64,000 nt of DNA, taken from Streptomyces xanthophaeus (GTDB lineage Bacteria; Actinomycetota; Actinomycetes; Streptomycetales; Streptomycetaceae). The stretch's first letter is position 1. Every line of letters starts with the position of its first letter. The notes under the pieces were generated by a model. That model was given only the letters and a program-made list of their open reading frames with translations, did not search any database and was not told the origin of the DNA. Made by a program: the position numbers and the translations under genes. The stretch is taken from positions 2,294,001-2,358,000 of the forward strand of contig NZ_CP076543.1 in the NCBI RefSeq assembly GCF_030440515.1. The letters are read 5' to 3'. Positions 51,998-60,411 of the stretch are shown here, in pieces.

Positions 51998-52861
51998 CTA
52001 CTCGTCCTCGTCCGTGACCGCGCCCCAGGTTTCCAGCGGGGTCCCCGCCGCGGTCGTGACCTCCAGCACCCGGCACTCCATGAGCTCGGCGGCGGCGAAG
52101 AGCCGGTGACGGACGCGCTCCGTGTCCTCGGCCGGGAAGGCGATCCGGATCCGGTGCGGGTGGGGGGTGTCGTAGGTGAGCAACCAGTCGGCGTCGAGGG
52201 TCGCGAAGTGGTCCTGTCCGCTCCCGTCGCGCTCCGAGCGCCACGAGCCGCGGTCCGTGGTGGGGGCCAGCGCCGTACGCAGGCGGCTCAGGCGCTCGTC
52301 ATGGGACAGGGGCCCCTCGGACAGGACCAGGCACCGGTCGACGCGGGGCCGGAAGGTGTTGAACCAGGGCGCCAGGTCCGGATCCATCGCGCCGAGCAGG
52401 CGGGAGTGGACGCGGCCGCGGACCCAGCCCTCGAAGAACCCGGCCGCGCCCGTGCGGTGGGTCTCGTACCAGCCCTCGCTGCTCCACACCACCACGGGCC
52501 ACTCCTCGGGCTCCCCGTCGGTGAGCCAGCAGAGCCGGTCGGCGTCCATGGTGGTGCCCCAGATCAGCAGCCCGCCCGGCGCGGGGTGCAGCGGGTACGG
52601 GTAGCGCTCGCGGTCACGCTCCGGCGATTCCGTCGGATGCGCGCTCTGCCACTCGACGCGGTTGTACCGGTTCGCACCGAAGGGTGTGTGGAGGTAGAGG
52701 AGATCGCAGAACTCCCCCCATCCGTAGGTGGCGACCAGCCACTTGTAGTCGTCGGGCAGCCGTACCCCGAGCGCGGTCTCGGCCGCGGTCCAGTCGCCAC
52801 GGGCCTCGACGGGCGCGGTCGGCGGTGTCACGAGCCGCGCCAGGGTGTCGTGCCCGGTCAC
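51998..52861 (-). CDS. SMI1/KNR4 (SUKH) family protein
   Basis: This 287-residue protein has an N-terminal SUKH fold (AAETALGVRLPDDYKWLVAT, then WGEFCDLLYLHTPFG) followed by a second region of about 130 residues with no clear family. SUKH proteins often serve as immunity proteins to polymorphic toxins, or as general protein-binding modules. No toxin gene is adjacent. The GTG at 52861 overlaps the stop of the upstream zinc-ribbon gene (GTGA), so the two are coupled. It ends near the recA upstream region. Confidence 0.78.
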   Translation of the reverse strand: MTGHDTLARLVTPPTAPVEARGDWTAAETALGVRLPDDYKWLVATYGWGEFCDLLYLHTPFGANRYNRVEWQSAHPTESPERDRERYPYPLHPAPGGLLIWGTTMDADRLCWLTDGEPEEWPVVVWSSEGWYETHRTGAAGFFEGWVRGRVHSRLLGAMDPDLAPWFNTFRPRVDRCLVLSEGPLSHDERLSRLRTALAPTTDRGSWRSERDGSGQDHFATLDADWLLTYDTPHPHRIRIAFPAEDTERVRHRLFAAAELMECRVLEVTTAAGTPLETWGAVTDEDE

Positions 52862-53187
52862 GGCAGGTCTCGCAGGACGAGCGCCTGCGCGAACGGCGTG
52901 CCGGTCCGCCGCGCGTACGCCATCCGCTCGCGCACCTCGTGCAGGGTGCGCGGCCGGTAGCCCGGCCCGCCGCAGCAGCTCTTGTGGAACCGCACGCCCG
53001 CGTTCAGCAGCACGGCGAGGGTCCGCCATCCCGCGGTGTCCCGGCGCGGGGGTGCGGCGAACGCCGAGCCCACATGGACCAGGGCCCCCGCACACCGCGG
53101 GCAGATCCGCTCCCGGTCCCTGTCGTAGGGCTGCTTGTACGAGGCCCGACAGGGCAGGCAGACGTAGGAGGTCTTCGCATGAGCCAT
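52858..53187 (-). CDS. Small zinc-ribbon protein
   Basis: This 109-residue protein has a treble-clef or ribbon-type metal site: CLPC (residues 9-12) and CPRC about 20 residues later. A further Cys pair (SCCGGPGYRPRTLHEVRER) lies near residue 71. The ATG at 53187 is placed just ahead of the first CxxC. It is coupled to the SMI1/KNR4-type gene downstream. No function can be named; similar short proteins accompany SUKH-type genes in actinomycetes only as far as I can recall. Confidence 0.65.
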   Translation of the reverse strand: MAHAKTSYVCLPCRASYKQPYDRDRERICPRCAGALVHVGSAFAAPPRRDTAGWRTLAVLLNAGVRFHKSCCGGPGYRPRTLHEVRERMAYARRTGTPFAQALVLRDLP

Positions 53188-53307
53188 GCGAGCAGCGTAG
53201 GCAGCAGCCCGCACGGGGATCGACACGATTACCGTGCGAGGCATTCCCGGCGGGGGTCTCGACGCCAGGAGAGGAGGCGCGGCCGCCCAAGGGGAAGAGG
53301 CCGTCCG

Positions 53308-53748
53308 TCAGTCGCCGGAGAAGCCCCAGAAGTAGACCTCCTCCGGCCTGCCGTGGGCGTCGTGCAGGACCGCGCATCTGCCGAACCACCTTCGATCGGC
53401 AAGCGGATCGATGTCGGGGACGTGGGCCCGCGTGAGGCGGTCGGTACCCGCCACGCGCTGGGCCTCGGCAGGCTGAACGGGCTGCACGGTGCCGTAGTCG
53501 GGGTCCTCGCCGGGTCGCACGATCCGCCACATGTCGAGGATGGAGTGCGTCCCCTCCTCCTGAACCCGTTCGTCCTTCCACAGCTGGTCGAACGTCGAGG
53601 GCCAGGCCGTGGCACCGTCCCCCTCGTCCTCGTCCTCAGGGACCCAGTAGTAGTCCTGCCTGTCGAAGACCTGCTGTCTCAGGGCGTCCAACGCGGCTCC
53701 GAGATCTTCTTGATAAGGAACGTAGTACTCCCACCCCGACGCACCCAC
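53308..53748 (-). CDS. Hypothetical protein, WEYYVPYQ-type
   Basis: This 146-residue protein begins WEYYVPYQEDLGAALDALRQ, a start shared by many small Streptomyces proteins of unknown function, and ends in RCAVLHDAHGRPEEVYFWG, which suggests a compact alpha/beta domain. The GTG at 53748 is preferred because GGAGAGGCGGGGG lies ahead at good spacing; the frame extends to an ATG at 53814 without homologous-looking residues. Some codons near the start (CCT TAT CAA GAA) are unusual for this genome. It is followed by the zinc-ribbon and SUKH genes on the same strand. Confidence 0.65.
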   Translation of the reverse strand: MGASGWEYYVPYQEDLGAALDALRQQVFDRQDYYWVPEDEDEGDGATAWPSTFDQLWKDERVQEEGTHSILDMWRIVRPGEDPDYGTVQPVQPAEAQRVAGTDRLTRAHVPDIDPLADRRWFGRCAVLHDAHGRPEEVYFWGFSGD

Positions 53749-53828
53749 GACAACGCCCCCGCCTCTCCGTCCGGTACCGGCAACGGAACGGAAGCTAGCA
53801 ACCGCCGCTGACATCAGGCCCGTTCAGG

Positions 53829-54296
53829 TCACTTGGTCGCCGCCAGGCCCGCCTTGATCATCGAGACCGTGCTCACCAGCTTGGGGAGGCCTTCCGTCTG
53901 GACCGCCGTGATGCCCCGGGAGACCTGGCCCCCGTCCTTCTTCGCGGCCCCGTCGGCGCATTCGCCCGCCCCCCGCCTGAATCCGCCGAGGGCCTCCTTC
54001 CAATACCGCTGCGCGGCTTCGTCCGGGATCGGGTCGAGCTTCTCGGCCTTGGCGGTCTGGGCGAGCAGGTCCTGGCAGGCGGGTCCCTGGACGTCGATCG
54101 TGCGCATGCTCACCTCGTTGACCCGGCCGGCGTCCTCGTTCAGTTTCCTGATCTGGGCCTCGCCTCCCGAGCCGTACCACTCCTCCAGCCGCTCGGCCGG
54201 GGTCTGGGAACAGCCTCCGAGCAACAGCGAGGCGGCTGCGACGGTGACGACGGCTGCTACGCGGGTCGCTGCGGGGACACGCACACGGAATCTCAT
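53829..54296 (-). CDS. Small lipoprotein, function unknown
   Basis: This 155-residue protein has a lipoprotein signal peptide (VAAVVTVAAASLLLGGC, lipid Cys about residue 29) and a helical, charged mature part with two further cysteines (GPACQDLL and GECADGAA) that could form a disulfide. It is likely anchored on the outer face of the membrane. No domain is recognised. It lies between a methyltransferase gene and the hypothetical gene at 53308, all on the minus strand. Confidence 0.75.
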   Translation of the reverse strand: MRFRVRVPAATRVAAVVTVAAASLLLGGCSQTPAERLEEWYGSGGEAQIRKLNEDAGRVNEVSMRTIDVQGPACQDLLAQTAKAEKLDPIPDEAAQRYWKEALGGFRRGAGECADGAAKKDGGQVSRGITAVQTEGLPKLVSTVSMIKAGLAATK

Positions 54297-54389
54297 GGAA
54301 CCTGGAACCCCCCTGGATCGGTCCGACCGATGCTGCCAGGGGCGCTCCGGGCCCGTGCCCCTCGTGATGGTTTCGTGACGGGTCGCCGG

Positions 54390-55013
54390 TCAGAGGGAGA
54401 TCGCCGTCCCGAGGGATTCGGCGCACAGGAACTTCGGCGCGCCCTCCTCGTAGAAGACGTCGAGGGCGGTGATCGCGAATCCCGCCGCCGCCAGCAGGTC
54501 CGGGGCGGAGCGGGTGAGGTGGCAGCCGCCCAGGAGCCGCATGTTCAGCGGTTCCAGCCGTCGCTGCAGGCGGCGTACGCGCCAGTCGCCCTCCGGGGCG
54601 AGCCCGTGTTCGACGAAGTGCAGGGTCCCGCCGGGCTTGAGCACGCGGCGCAGCTCGCGCAGGGCGGCCACGGCGTCCGGGATGGTGCACAGCGTCCAGG
54701 TGGACAGCGCGGAGTCGAAACCGCCGTCCTCGAAGGGCAGCGACTGGCCGTCCAGGCCGGCCCGCCGGACGGGGACGCGGGCGCCACGTACGCGCGCCGC
54801 GGCCAGTCGCCACGCGACATCGGACGGCTCGACCGCCGAGACGCCGGTGACGCCCTCCGGATAGAAGGGGGCGTTGTGCCCCGCGCCGAAGCCGATCTCC
54901 ACGACCTCGCCCGCCAGCCCCGCGCAGACCCGGCGGCGCAGCGGACGGGCCGTGCCGGCCCCGCAGGCGACGTTGAGGATCCGCGGCACTGCCTGCTCGG
55001 CGTAGAACCCCAT
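54390..55013 (-). CDS. Class I SAM-dependent methyltransferase
   Basis: This 207-residue methyltransferase has motif I VVEIGFGAGHNAPFYP (near residue 40), an acidic loop SAVEPSD, and later motifs LPFEDGGFDSALSTWTLCTI and RVLKPGGTLHFVEHGL, the UbiE/Methyltransf_11 pattern. The ATG at 55013 has GGAGGC ahead and gives the family start FYAEQAVPRILN. It is divergent from the Clp_N/HTH gene; a paired palindrome between them contains TTGACA elements on both strands, so both genes may share control. Substrate unknown, possibly a lipid or quinone. Confidence 0.85.
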   Translation of the reverse strand: MGFYAEQAVPRILNVACGAGTARPLRRRVCAGLAGEVVEIGFGAGHNAPFYPEGVTGVSAVEPSDVAWRLAAARVRGARVPVRRAGLDGQSLPFEDGGFDSALSTWTLCTIPDAVAALRELRRVLKPGGTLHFVEHGLAPEGDWRVRRLQRRLEPLNMRLLGGCHLTRSAPDLLAAAGFAITALDVFYEEGAPKFLCAESLGTAISL

Positions 55014-55089
55014 GGCGGCCTCCGTGTCTCGCCCCTCCTCCTCAGGATGGCACCGCGGCCCCGTGCCCACGAACAGCCCGCCCGAGTGA

Positions 55090-55131
55090 CAACCCAGGGT
55101 TGACACTCATCGAGGTGTCAACCTAGGGTTG
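55090..55131 (+). promoter_or_regulatory. Paired palindromes over a leaderless promoter of the Clp_N/HTH gene
   Basis: CAACCCAGGGTTG (55090-55102) and CAACCTAGGGTTG (55119-55131) are near-identical 13-bp palindromes, 29 bp apart centre to centre. They cover a good promoter, TTGACA (55100-55105)-18 bp-TAGGGT (55124-55129). An inner repeat GGTTGACAC/GTGTCAACC adds further symmetry. Transcription should start at about 55136-55137, at the ATG itself. Confidence 0.7.
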
Positions 55132-55136
55132 CCTCT

Positions 55137-55892
55137 ATGACGAACCCTTCGGTGGAACCCGTTCGCATGACCAATCCGGTACGCCTCGACGACCTGATCG
55201 AGGCCATCAACAAGGTCCACACCGACCCCCTGGAGCAGCTCAGCGGCGCCGTCGTCGCGGCAGAGGCCCTCGGGGACGTCGCGGACCACCTCATCGGCCA
55301 CTTCGTCGACCAGGCCCGCCGCTCCGGCGCCTCCTGGACCGACATCGGCCGCAGCATGGGCGTCACCCGCCAGGCGGCACAGAAGCGCTTCGTCCCCAAG
55401 GCGGACAAGGAGGGCGCCGGCGGCCTCGACCCGAACGCGGGCTTCGGCCGCTTCACCCCCCGCGCCCGCAACGTCGTCATGACCGCCCAGAACGAGGCCC
55501 GCGCCGCCGGCAACACCGAGATCCGCACCGAGCACCTGGTCCTGGGCCTCCTCGCCGAACCCGAGGGCCTCGCCGGGTACGCCCTGCGCGCCCAGGGGGT
55601 CGCGGCGGACGACGTACGCGCCGCGGTGAGCGCCCTGCTGCCCCCGGCCCAGCCGGAGGTCCCCGACCTGGTCCCCTTCGACGCGTCCGCGAAGAAGGTC
55701 CTCGAGCTCACCTTCCGCGAGGCCCTGCGCCTGGGCCACGACTTCGTCGGCACGGAGCACGTCCTGCTCGCGCTCCTGGAGCTGGAGAACGGCGAGGGCC
55801 CGCTGAGCGGCCTCGGTCTGGACAAGGCCGCCGTCGAGACGACCGTCAGCGAAGCCTTGGCAGTCGTACGCGTCGTCGCGGACGAGAAGTAG
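55137..55892 (+). CDS. Clp N-terminal-domain protein with HTH (probable autoregulator)
   Basis: This 251-residue protein joins an N-terminal helical segment carrying an HTH-like SWTDIGRSMGVTRQAAQKRF (about 63-82) to two Clp_N repeats (FTPRARNVVMTAQNEARAAG with TEHLVLGLL, and FDASAKKVLELTFREALRLG with GTEHVLLALL). It has no AAA+ ATPase domain, so it is not a chaperone itself; it may bind DNA and sense clients through Clp_N. The ATG at 55137 fits leaderless transcription; an internal ATG at 55167 is less likely. Its 3' end overlaps the converging AI-2E gene by 47 bp. Confidence 0.85.
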   Translation: MTNPSVEPVRMTNPVRLDDLIEAINKVHTDPLEQLSGAVVAAEALGDVADHLIGHFVDQARRSGASWTDIGRSMGVTRQAAQKRFVPKADKEGAGGLDPNAGFGRFTPRARNVVMTAQNEARAAGNTEIRTEHLVLGLLAEPEGLAGYALRAQGVAADDVRAAVSALLPPAQPEVPDLVPFDASAKKVLELTFREALRLGHDFVGTEHVLLALLELENGEGPLSGLGLDKAAVETTVSEALAVVRVVADEK

Positions 55893-57111
55893 AGGAATCC
55901 GCGTCCTGGGTCAGTTCGTAGCGCTTGACGTACGCGCCCAGGAAGGCCTGCAGCGTGGCGACGGCCGGGATCGCGATGAGCGCCCCGACCGCGCCCAGCA
56001 GGGCGGTGCCCGCGATGACCGATCCGAAGGCCACCGCCGGATGGATGTCCACGGTCTTCGAGGTCAGCTTCGGCTGCAGGACGTAGTTCTCGAACTGCTG
56101 GTAGATCACCACGAAGCCCAGTACGTACAGCGCGTACCAGGGGTCCACGGTGAAGGCGAGCAGGACCGGCAGCGCGCCCGCGAGATAGGTGCCGATGGTG
56201 GGGACGAACTGCGAGACCAGGCCCACCCACACGGCGAGCGCGGGCGCGTACGGCACCCCGAGGACCGCCAGCACGATGTACGTCGCGACACCGGAGATCA
56301 GAGCCATCAGCCCGCGCGAGTAGAGGTAGCCGCCCGTCTTGGCGACGGCGATCTCCCAGGCGCGCAGCACCTCGGCCTGCTTCGCGGGCGGCAGTACGGA
56401 GCACAGCGCGCGCCGCAGCCGCGGTCCGTCGGCGGCGAAGTAGAAGGAGAACAGCCCGATCGTCAGCAGCTTGAAGAGTCCGCCGAGCACGGTGGCGGAG
56501 ACGTCGAGCACGCCGGACGCGCTGTTCTGCACGTACTTGCGCAGCCAGTCGGAGCGCAGCACGCTCTCCTGGATCTCCAGCCGTGACAGTTCGGTGTGGA
56601 AGGTGGAGTTGATCGCCTTGATCACCGAGTCGAGATAGCCCGGGAAGCCCTCGACCATGGCGACGATCTGCCCGGCGAGCAGCGAGCCGAGCAGCGCGAG
56701 GAAGCCGGCGGTCACGACGAGCACCGCGAGGAACATCACGAAGGTGGCGACCCCGCGGCGCATGCCGCCGGCCGCCATCCTGGCCACCGCCGGTTCGATC
56801 GCGAGCGCGAGGAAGAACGCGATCAGGATGTTGACGAGGAGGCCTATCAGCTGGTGGAAGGCCCAGCTGCCGAGCTGGAAACAGGCCACGAGGGCCAGTA
56901 CGAGGATCACGGCGCGCGGCAGCCAGCGCGGCATGCGCGCATCGTCCGGGGCGGGGGCCGCACCGGTCGGCGGTGGAGCCGGCGGCGCGGGCGGACCCGG
57001 CCGGCCCGGCCCGCCCGGCTGACCCGGCGATCCCGGCTCCTCCGCCTGCACCGGCGGTGTCACTCGCCGCTCGTCGGCGGACTGATCGGTCGTCTCTTCG
57101 CTGGCTGCCAC
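55846..57111 (-). CDS. AI-2E family (PerM-type) transporter
   Basis: This 421-residue membrane protein has a Pro/Gly-rich cytoplasmic N-terminus of about 60 residues (SPGQPGGPGRPGPPAPPAPP) and about eight membrane helices in the AI-2E/UPF0118 pattern (VILVLALVACFQLGSWAFHQ; LLVNILIAFFLALAIEPAV; FVMFLAVLVVTAGFLALLG; the GLVSQFVPTIGTYLAG core motif). The family includes exporters of AI-2 and Na+/H+-type antiporters; the substrate cannot be told here. The GTG at 57111 has a weak ribosome site. A DUF3046 gene lies 50 bp upstream on the same strand, as in many actinobacteria. Confidence 0.88.
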   Translation of the reverse strand: MAASEETTDQSADERRVTPPVQAEEPGSPGQPGGPGRPGPPAPPAPPPTGAAPAPDDARMPRWLPRAVILVLALVACFQLGSWAFHQLIGLLVNILIAFFLALAIEPAVARMAAGGMRRGVATFVMFLAVLVVTAGFLALLGSLLAGQIVAMVEGFPGYLDSVIKAINSTFHTELSRLEIQESVLRSDWLRKYVQNSASGVLDVSATVLGGLFKLLTIGLFSFYFAADGPRLRRALCSVLPPAKQAEVLRAWEIAVAKTGGYLYSRGLMALISGVATYIVLAVLGVPYAPALAVWVGLVSQFVPTIGTYLAGALPVLLAFTVDPWYALYVLGFVVIYQQFENYVLQPKLTSKTVDIHPAVAFGSVIAGTALLGAVGALIAIPAVATLQAFLGAYVKRYELTQDADSSTSRPRRRVRLPRLR

Positions 57112-57161
57112 GGCGCCAAGTCTGTCCCACCCGCGGCCGCCACCGCGAAACCGTGCGCCGG

Positions 57162-57356
57162 TCAGCGCAGCGACGCCGGCACGTCCATCGCCGAACACAC
57201 CGCGCGCCACACGTCCTTGGCCTCCCAGCCCGCGTCCAGCGCCTGGTGGACGGTCCGTCCGCCCAGCTCCGTCATGACGTGGTCCCGCGCGAAGGAGTCC
57301 GCATAGCCCGCGCCGAAGTGCTCCGCCATCCGTTCCCAGAAAATCGTCAACCGCAT
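57162..57356 (-). CDS. DUF3046 family protein
   Basis: This 64-residue protein matches DUF3046, a short actinobacterial family usually encoded near recA. It begins MRLTIFWERMAEHFG and contains the conserved TELGGRTVHQALDAG segment and the ending DVWRAVCSAMDVP. It is a soluble, probably helical protein of unknown function. The ATG at 57356 gives the exact family N-terminus. Confidence 0.88.
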   Translation of the reverse strand: MRLTIFWERMAEHFGAGYADSFARDHVMTELGGRTVHQALDAGWEAKDVWRAVCSAMDVPASLR

Positions 57357-57437
57357 GCCCCCAGTATCCCGCCCCGGGAGAGTGCACCGCCCGCGTTCGG
57401 CCCTCCCCGCCGCACCACCGCGTCCTAGGTTGCACGC

Positions 57438-58448
57438 ATGCCCGGAGACGAAGCTTCCTCGCAGACCCAGCCTTCCCCCCACACCCCCCACACCCCGCAG
57501 ACCCCCCGGCCCCCGCAGACCCCCCTGGCCCGCGCCGAGGGGTTCATCTGGCTCACGGCCCGCGTGCTGGAGCAGCGGCGGTTCGCGTTCCATTTCCTCG
57601 GCGGGGACGCCGACCCGGTGGACACGGCCCTCGGTTCGTATCTCAACGCGGACGGAGGCTACGGTCACGCACTCGATCCGGATCTCCGCGGTCCGCTCAG
57701 CCAGCCCCTGCACACCGCGCACGCGCTGCGCGTGCTCGACAGCCTGGGCCGCTGCGCCGGGCAGCGCATCGAGCGGCTCTGCCGCCACCTGACCGGGGTC
57801 TCCACCGCGGACGGCGCGCTTCCGGTGGTCTTCCCGGCCCCCCGCGACTATCCCGCGGCCCCCTACCACCCGATGCACGACGCCCCGCCGGGCGAGCTGC
57901 TGACCACGGGCCCGGTCGTCGGCGTACTGCACCGCAACCGGGTCTGGCACGCCTGGCTCTTCCGGGCCACGGACTTCTGCTGGGACCGGGTCGAGAACCT
58001 GCGCCACTCGCACCCGTACGAGGTCCAGAGCGCGGTGGCCTTCCTCGACGGCATCCCCGACCGGGCCCGCGCGGCGGCGGCCGCCGACCGGCTGGGCCGG
58101 CTGGTGCGCGAGCAGAAGCTCGTGGTGCTCGATCCGGTGCGGCGGGCGGAGTACCCGGAGGCCCCCGGCTACGCACCGGGCGAGCGGCTGTACCCGCACG
58201 ACTTCGCCCGGCGGCCGGAGTCGCTGGCCCGCGGCTGGTTCACCGACGCGGAGCTGCGCCGCTCACTGGACTTCCTGGCCTCCGAGCAGCAGCCGGACGG
58301 CGGCTGGCCGGTGCGGCGGCGGGCCTGGGCTCCGGGCAGCTCGCTGGAGCGGCGGCCGATCGCCACCCTGGAGGCCCTGCTCACCCTGCGGGCGTACGGG
58401 CGCCTGCCCACCGAGGTCAGCCGCCCAGGGCCCGTACCCCCGCGGTGA
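57438..58448 (+). CDS. Hypothetical protein, alpha/alpha-barrel-like
   Basis: This 336-residue protein starts with a Pro/Thr-rich repeat (PHTPHTPQTPRPPQTP) and continues with segments reminiscent of prenyltransferase/squalene-cyclase barrels: LNADGGYGHALDPDLRGP near residue 70 and SEQQPDGGWPVRRRAWAPG near residue 285, each a QxxDGGW-like repeat. It lacks the DxDD catalytic motif of cyclases, so an enzymatic role is doubtful. No signal peptide is visible. Its 3' end overlaps the converging azlD gene by 32 bp. Confidence 0.75.
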   Translation: MPGDEASSQTQPSPHTPHTPQTPRPPQTPLARAEGFIWLTARVLEQRRFAFHFLGGDADPVDTALGSYLNADGGYGHALDPDLRGPLSQPLHTAHALRVLDSLGRCAGQRIERLCRHLTGVSTADGALPVVFPAPRDYPAAPYHPMHDAPPGELLTTGPVVGVLHRNRVWHAWLFRATDFCWDRVENLRHSHPYEVQSAVAFLDGIPDRARAAAAADRLGRLVREQKLVVLDPVRRAEYPEAPGYAPGERLYPHDFARRPESLARGWFTDAELRRSLDFLASEQQPDGGWPVRRRAWAPGSSLERRPIATLEALLTLRAYGRLPTEVSRPGPVPPR

Positions 58449-58725
58449 CGACGACGGCGGCCGCGACGACGACCAGGAACGGGGCGCGCAGCAGCAGCGC
58501 CAGCCCGGCGGCCGCGAGTCCGGCGGCGCGGGCGTCGACGACGAGGGCGGACCCGGTGCTGAAGGTCTGCTGGGCGGTGAGCGCGGCGAGCAGGGCGACC
58601 GGCAGCAGGGCGGCCAGACGGCGCACGAGCGGCCGTTCCAGGGCTCCGGCGGGGACGAGCAGCCCGGCGAGCTTGACGGCGTAGCAGCCGACGCCGGTGA
58701 GGCCGATGGCGATCCAGACGTTCAC
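58417..58725 (-). CDS. azlD: AzlD family branched-chain amino acid export subunit
   Basis: This 102-residue protein with about four short hydrophobic segments (VNVWIAIGLTGVGCYAVKLA; LAALLPVALLAALTAQQTF; LVVDARAAGLAAAGLALLL; LVVVAAAVVVTAGVRALG) is the small AzlD-type partner of AzlC. Together they export branched-chain amino acids or analogues (azaleucine resistance family, cf. YgaZH). The GTG at 58725 overlaps the azlC stop (GTGA), so translation is coupled. Confidence 0.88.
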   Translation of the reverse strand: MNVWIAIGLTGVGCYAVKLAGLLVPAGALERPLVRRLAALLPVALLAALTAQQTFSTGSALVVDARAAGLAAAGLALLLRAPFLVVVAAAVVVTAGVRALGG

Positions 58726-59444
58726 GAACGGCGTCCCTTCATCCACAGCACGACGGGGGCGGCCAGGGCCGCGATCAGCACGGGCACCCCGGCGGGCAGT
58801 ACGGGCAGGAAGCCGAGCCCGAGTGCGAGCGCGAGGGCGGCCACGGCCCGCTCGGTGGAGGTCTTCAGCATCGGTGCCAGCAGCGCCAGGAACACGGCGG
58901 GTCCGGCGGCGTCCAGGCCCCACGCCCTGGTGTCCCCGATGGCCTCGGCGCCGAGCGCGCCGAGCAGGGTGGTGAGGTTCCACAGCACGTAGAGGGTGAG
59001 CCCGGTGACGGTGAAGCCGAGCCGGGCCGACTTCCGGTCGGGCTGGGCCAGCGCGACGGCGGTGGTCTCGTCGATCACCCAGTGCGCGGCGAGGGGCCGC
59101 ACGGGGCGGGGCAGCTTGAGCAGCTGCGACAGGCGCAGTCCGTAGAAGGCGTTCCGGGTCCCGAGGAAGAAGGCCCCGGCGGCGGCGGTGAACGGGTTGC
59201 CGCCCGCCGCGAGCGCCCCGACCAGGGCGAACTGCGAGGCGCCGGTGAAGACGAGCAGGCTGAGCACACAGGCCTGCAGGGTGCTGACGCCGGCCCCGGC
59301 GGCGGTCACGCCGAAGGCGAACCCGGACAGTCCGACGGCAACGCCGACCCCGAGCGCGTCGCGTACGACGGCGGCGCGCGGCCGCTCGTCGGGCGCGGGT
59401 GTCTCACGTATCTCTGGCTCTGTGACCAGCTGGTTCTCTCGCAC
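58722..59444 (-). CDS. azlC: AzlC family branched-chain amino acid export permease
   Basis: This 240-residue permease has the AzlC pattern: GLSGFAFGVTAAGAGVSTLQ, LLVFTGASQFALVGALAAGG, FLGTRNAFYGLRLS and HWVIDETTAVALAQ, with about five to seven membrane segments. The GTG at 59444 gives a soluble N-terminus of about 30 residues. It follows an AraC regulator gene by 73 bp on the same strand, which likely controls it; such araC-azlCD units are widespread. Confidence 0.9.
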   Translation of the reverse strand: MRENQLVTEPEIRETPAPDERPRAAVVRDALGVGVAVGLSGFAFGVTAAGAGVSTLQACVLSLLVFTGASQFALVGALAAGGNPFTAAAGAFFLGTRNAFYGLRLSQLLKLPRPVRPLAAHWVIDETTAVALAQPDRKSARLGFTVTGLTLYVLWNLTTLLGALGAEAIGDTRAWGLDAAGPAVFLALLAPMLKTSTERAVAALALALGLGFLPVLPAGVPVLIAALAAPVVLWMKGRRS

Positions 59445-59517
59445 GCTCCGAAACTACGGGGTGCCCGCCGGATGGGTCTTGTACGTTCTTGCGCCCCGCC
59501 CGGCGCCCTGGGACTTC

Positions 59518-60360
59518 CTAGAGCACCCGCTCCCGCCGGTACGCGCCCGGTGGGACGCCCACGATGCGGGTGAAGTGCCGGTTCAGGTGCGGCTGGTCGG
59601 TGAAGCCCACGGTGACGGCCGCCTCCGCGGGCGCCGTGCCCGCGTCGAGGAGCCGGCGCGCCTGCCGGACGCGGGCGTCGGTCAGCCAGGTGTGCGGCGG
59701 CATCCCGTACCGCTCCCGGAAGGCCCGCAGCAGCGCGAAGGGGCTCGTGCCCAGCTCCGCGGCGAGCTGTTCCAGCGAGGGCGGGTCGGCCATCCGCTCC
59801 TGCAGTACGGCCCGGGCGGCCTCCGCGTCGGCGCCGCCCGCGCCGCGGAGCGTACGGGCGGGCATCGGTCCGGCGTGCCGGGTCAGCATCCGTGCCACCA
59901 GGCCCCGCAGCAGGGTGTCGGCGGCCAGCGCGTTCCCCGCCTCGGCGGCCCGGTGGATCTCGGTGATCGCCCGGGCTCCCTGCGGGTCGGTGACCATGTC
60001 GGTGGTGAAGCCCGGGGTGCCGCGCAGGATGCCGATCTCGTCGGCGACCTCGACGATCAGGTCGCGCGAGGGGTAGAGGGTGGCGTAGGCCCAGCCCTCG
60101 GGCACCCCGGCGCGCGCGGTGTGCGGTACCTCGGGGTTGATCAGGACCACACTGCCCGGGCCGGCGTGCACGACGTGGCCGGGCAGCCCTACCTCCTCGA
60201 CGCCGCCGGTGACGGCCGCGAGGACGTACCCGTCGTGGGCGTGGCGCGGAAAGGTGTGGCGTACGTAGTGGGCGCGCAGCAGGTCCAGCCCCGGCAGTTC
60301 CGCGTACTGCCAGTGCCGTGCCCACTCCCGGCGGCCCCCGGCGCCCTCGTCCGTCCCCAT
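59518..60360 (-). CDS. AraC family transcriptional regulator
   Basis: This 280-residue regulator has an N-terminal AraC-type cupin sensor domain (HTFPRHAHDGYVLAAVTGG, VLINPEVPHTA) and two C-terminal HTH motifs (SLEQLAAELGTSPFALLRAF and the AAVTVGFTDQPHLNRHFTRI segment with GVPPGAYR). It is the first gene ahead of azlCD and probably senses an amino acid or analogue. It is divergent from lhr, with 80 bp between start codons. Confidence 0.92.
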   Translation of the reverse strand: MGTDEGAGGRREWARHWQYAELPGLDLLRAHYVRHTFPRHAHDGYVLAAVTGGVEEVGLPGHVVHAGPGSVVLINPEVPHTARAGVPEGWAYATLYPSRDLIVEVADEIGILRGTPGFTTDMVTDPQGARAITEIHRAAEAGNALAADTLLRGLVARMLTRHAGPMPARTLRGAGGADAEAARAVLQERMADPPSLEQLAAELGTSPFALLRAFRERYGMPPHTWLTDARVRQARRLLDAGTAPAEAAVTVGFTDQPHLNRHFTRIVGVPPGAYRRERVL

Positions 60361-60411
60361 CCCCCCATTCTGCGCCCCCGTGCCGGCTCACGTTTCCCCA
60401 GGTCCGGCCCG

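Noticed and set aside
57449..57540. CRISPR-like or minisatellite array in the CA/CC-rich stretch of the 57438 gene
   Set aside because: It is a short Pro/Thr codon repeat inside the reading frame, without spacers.
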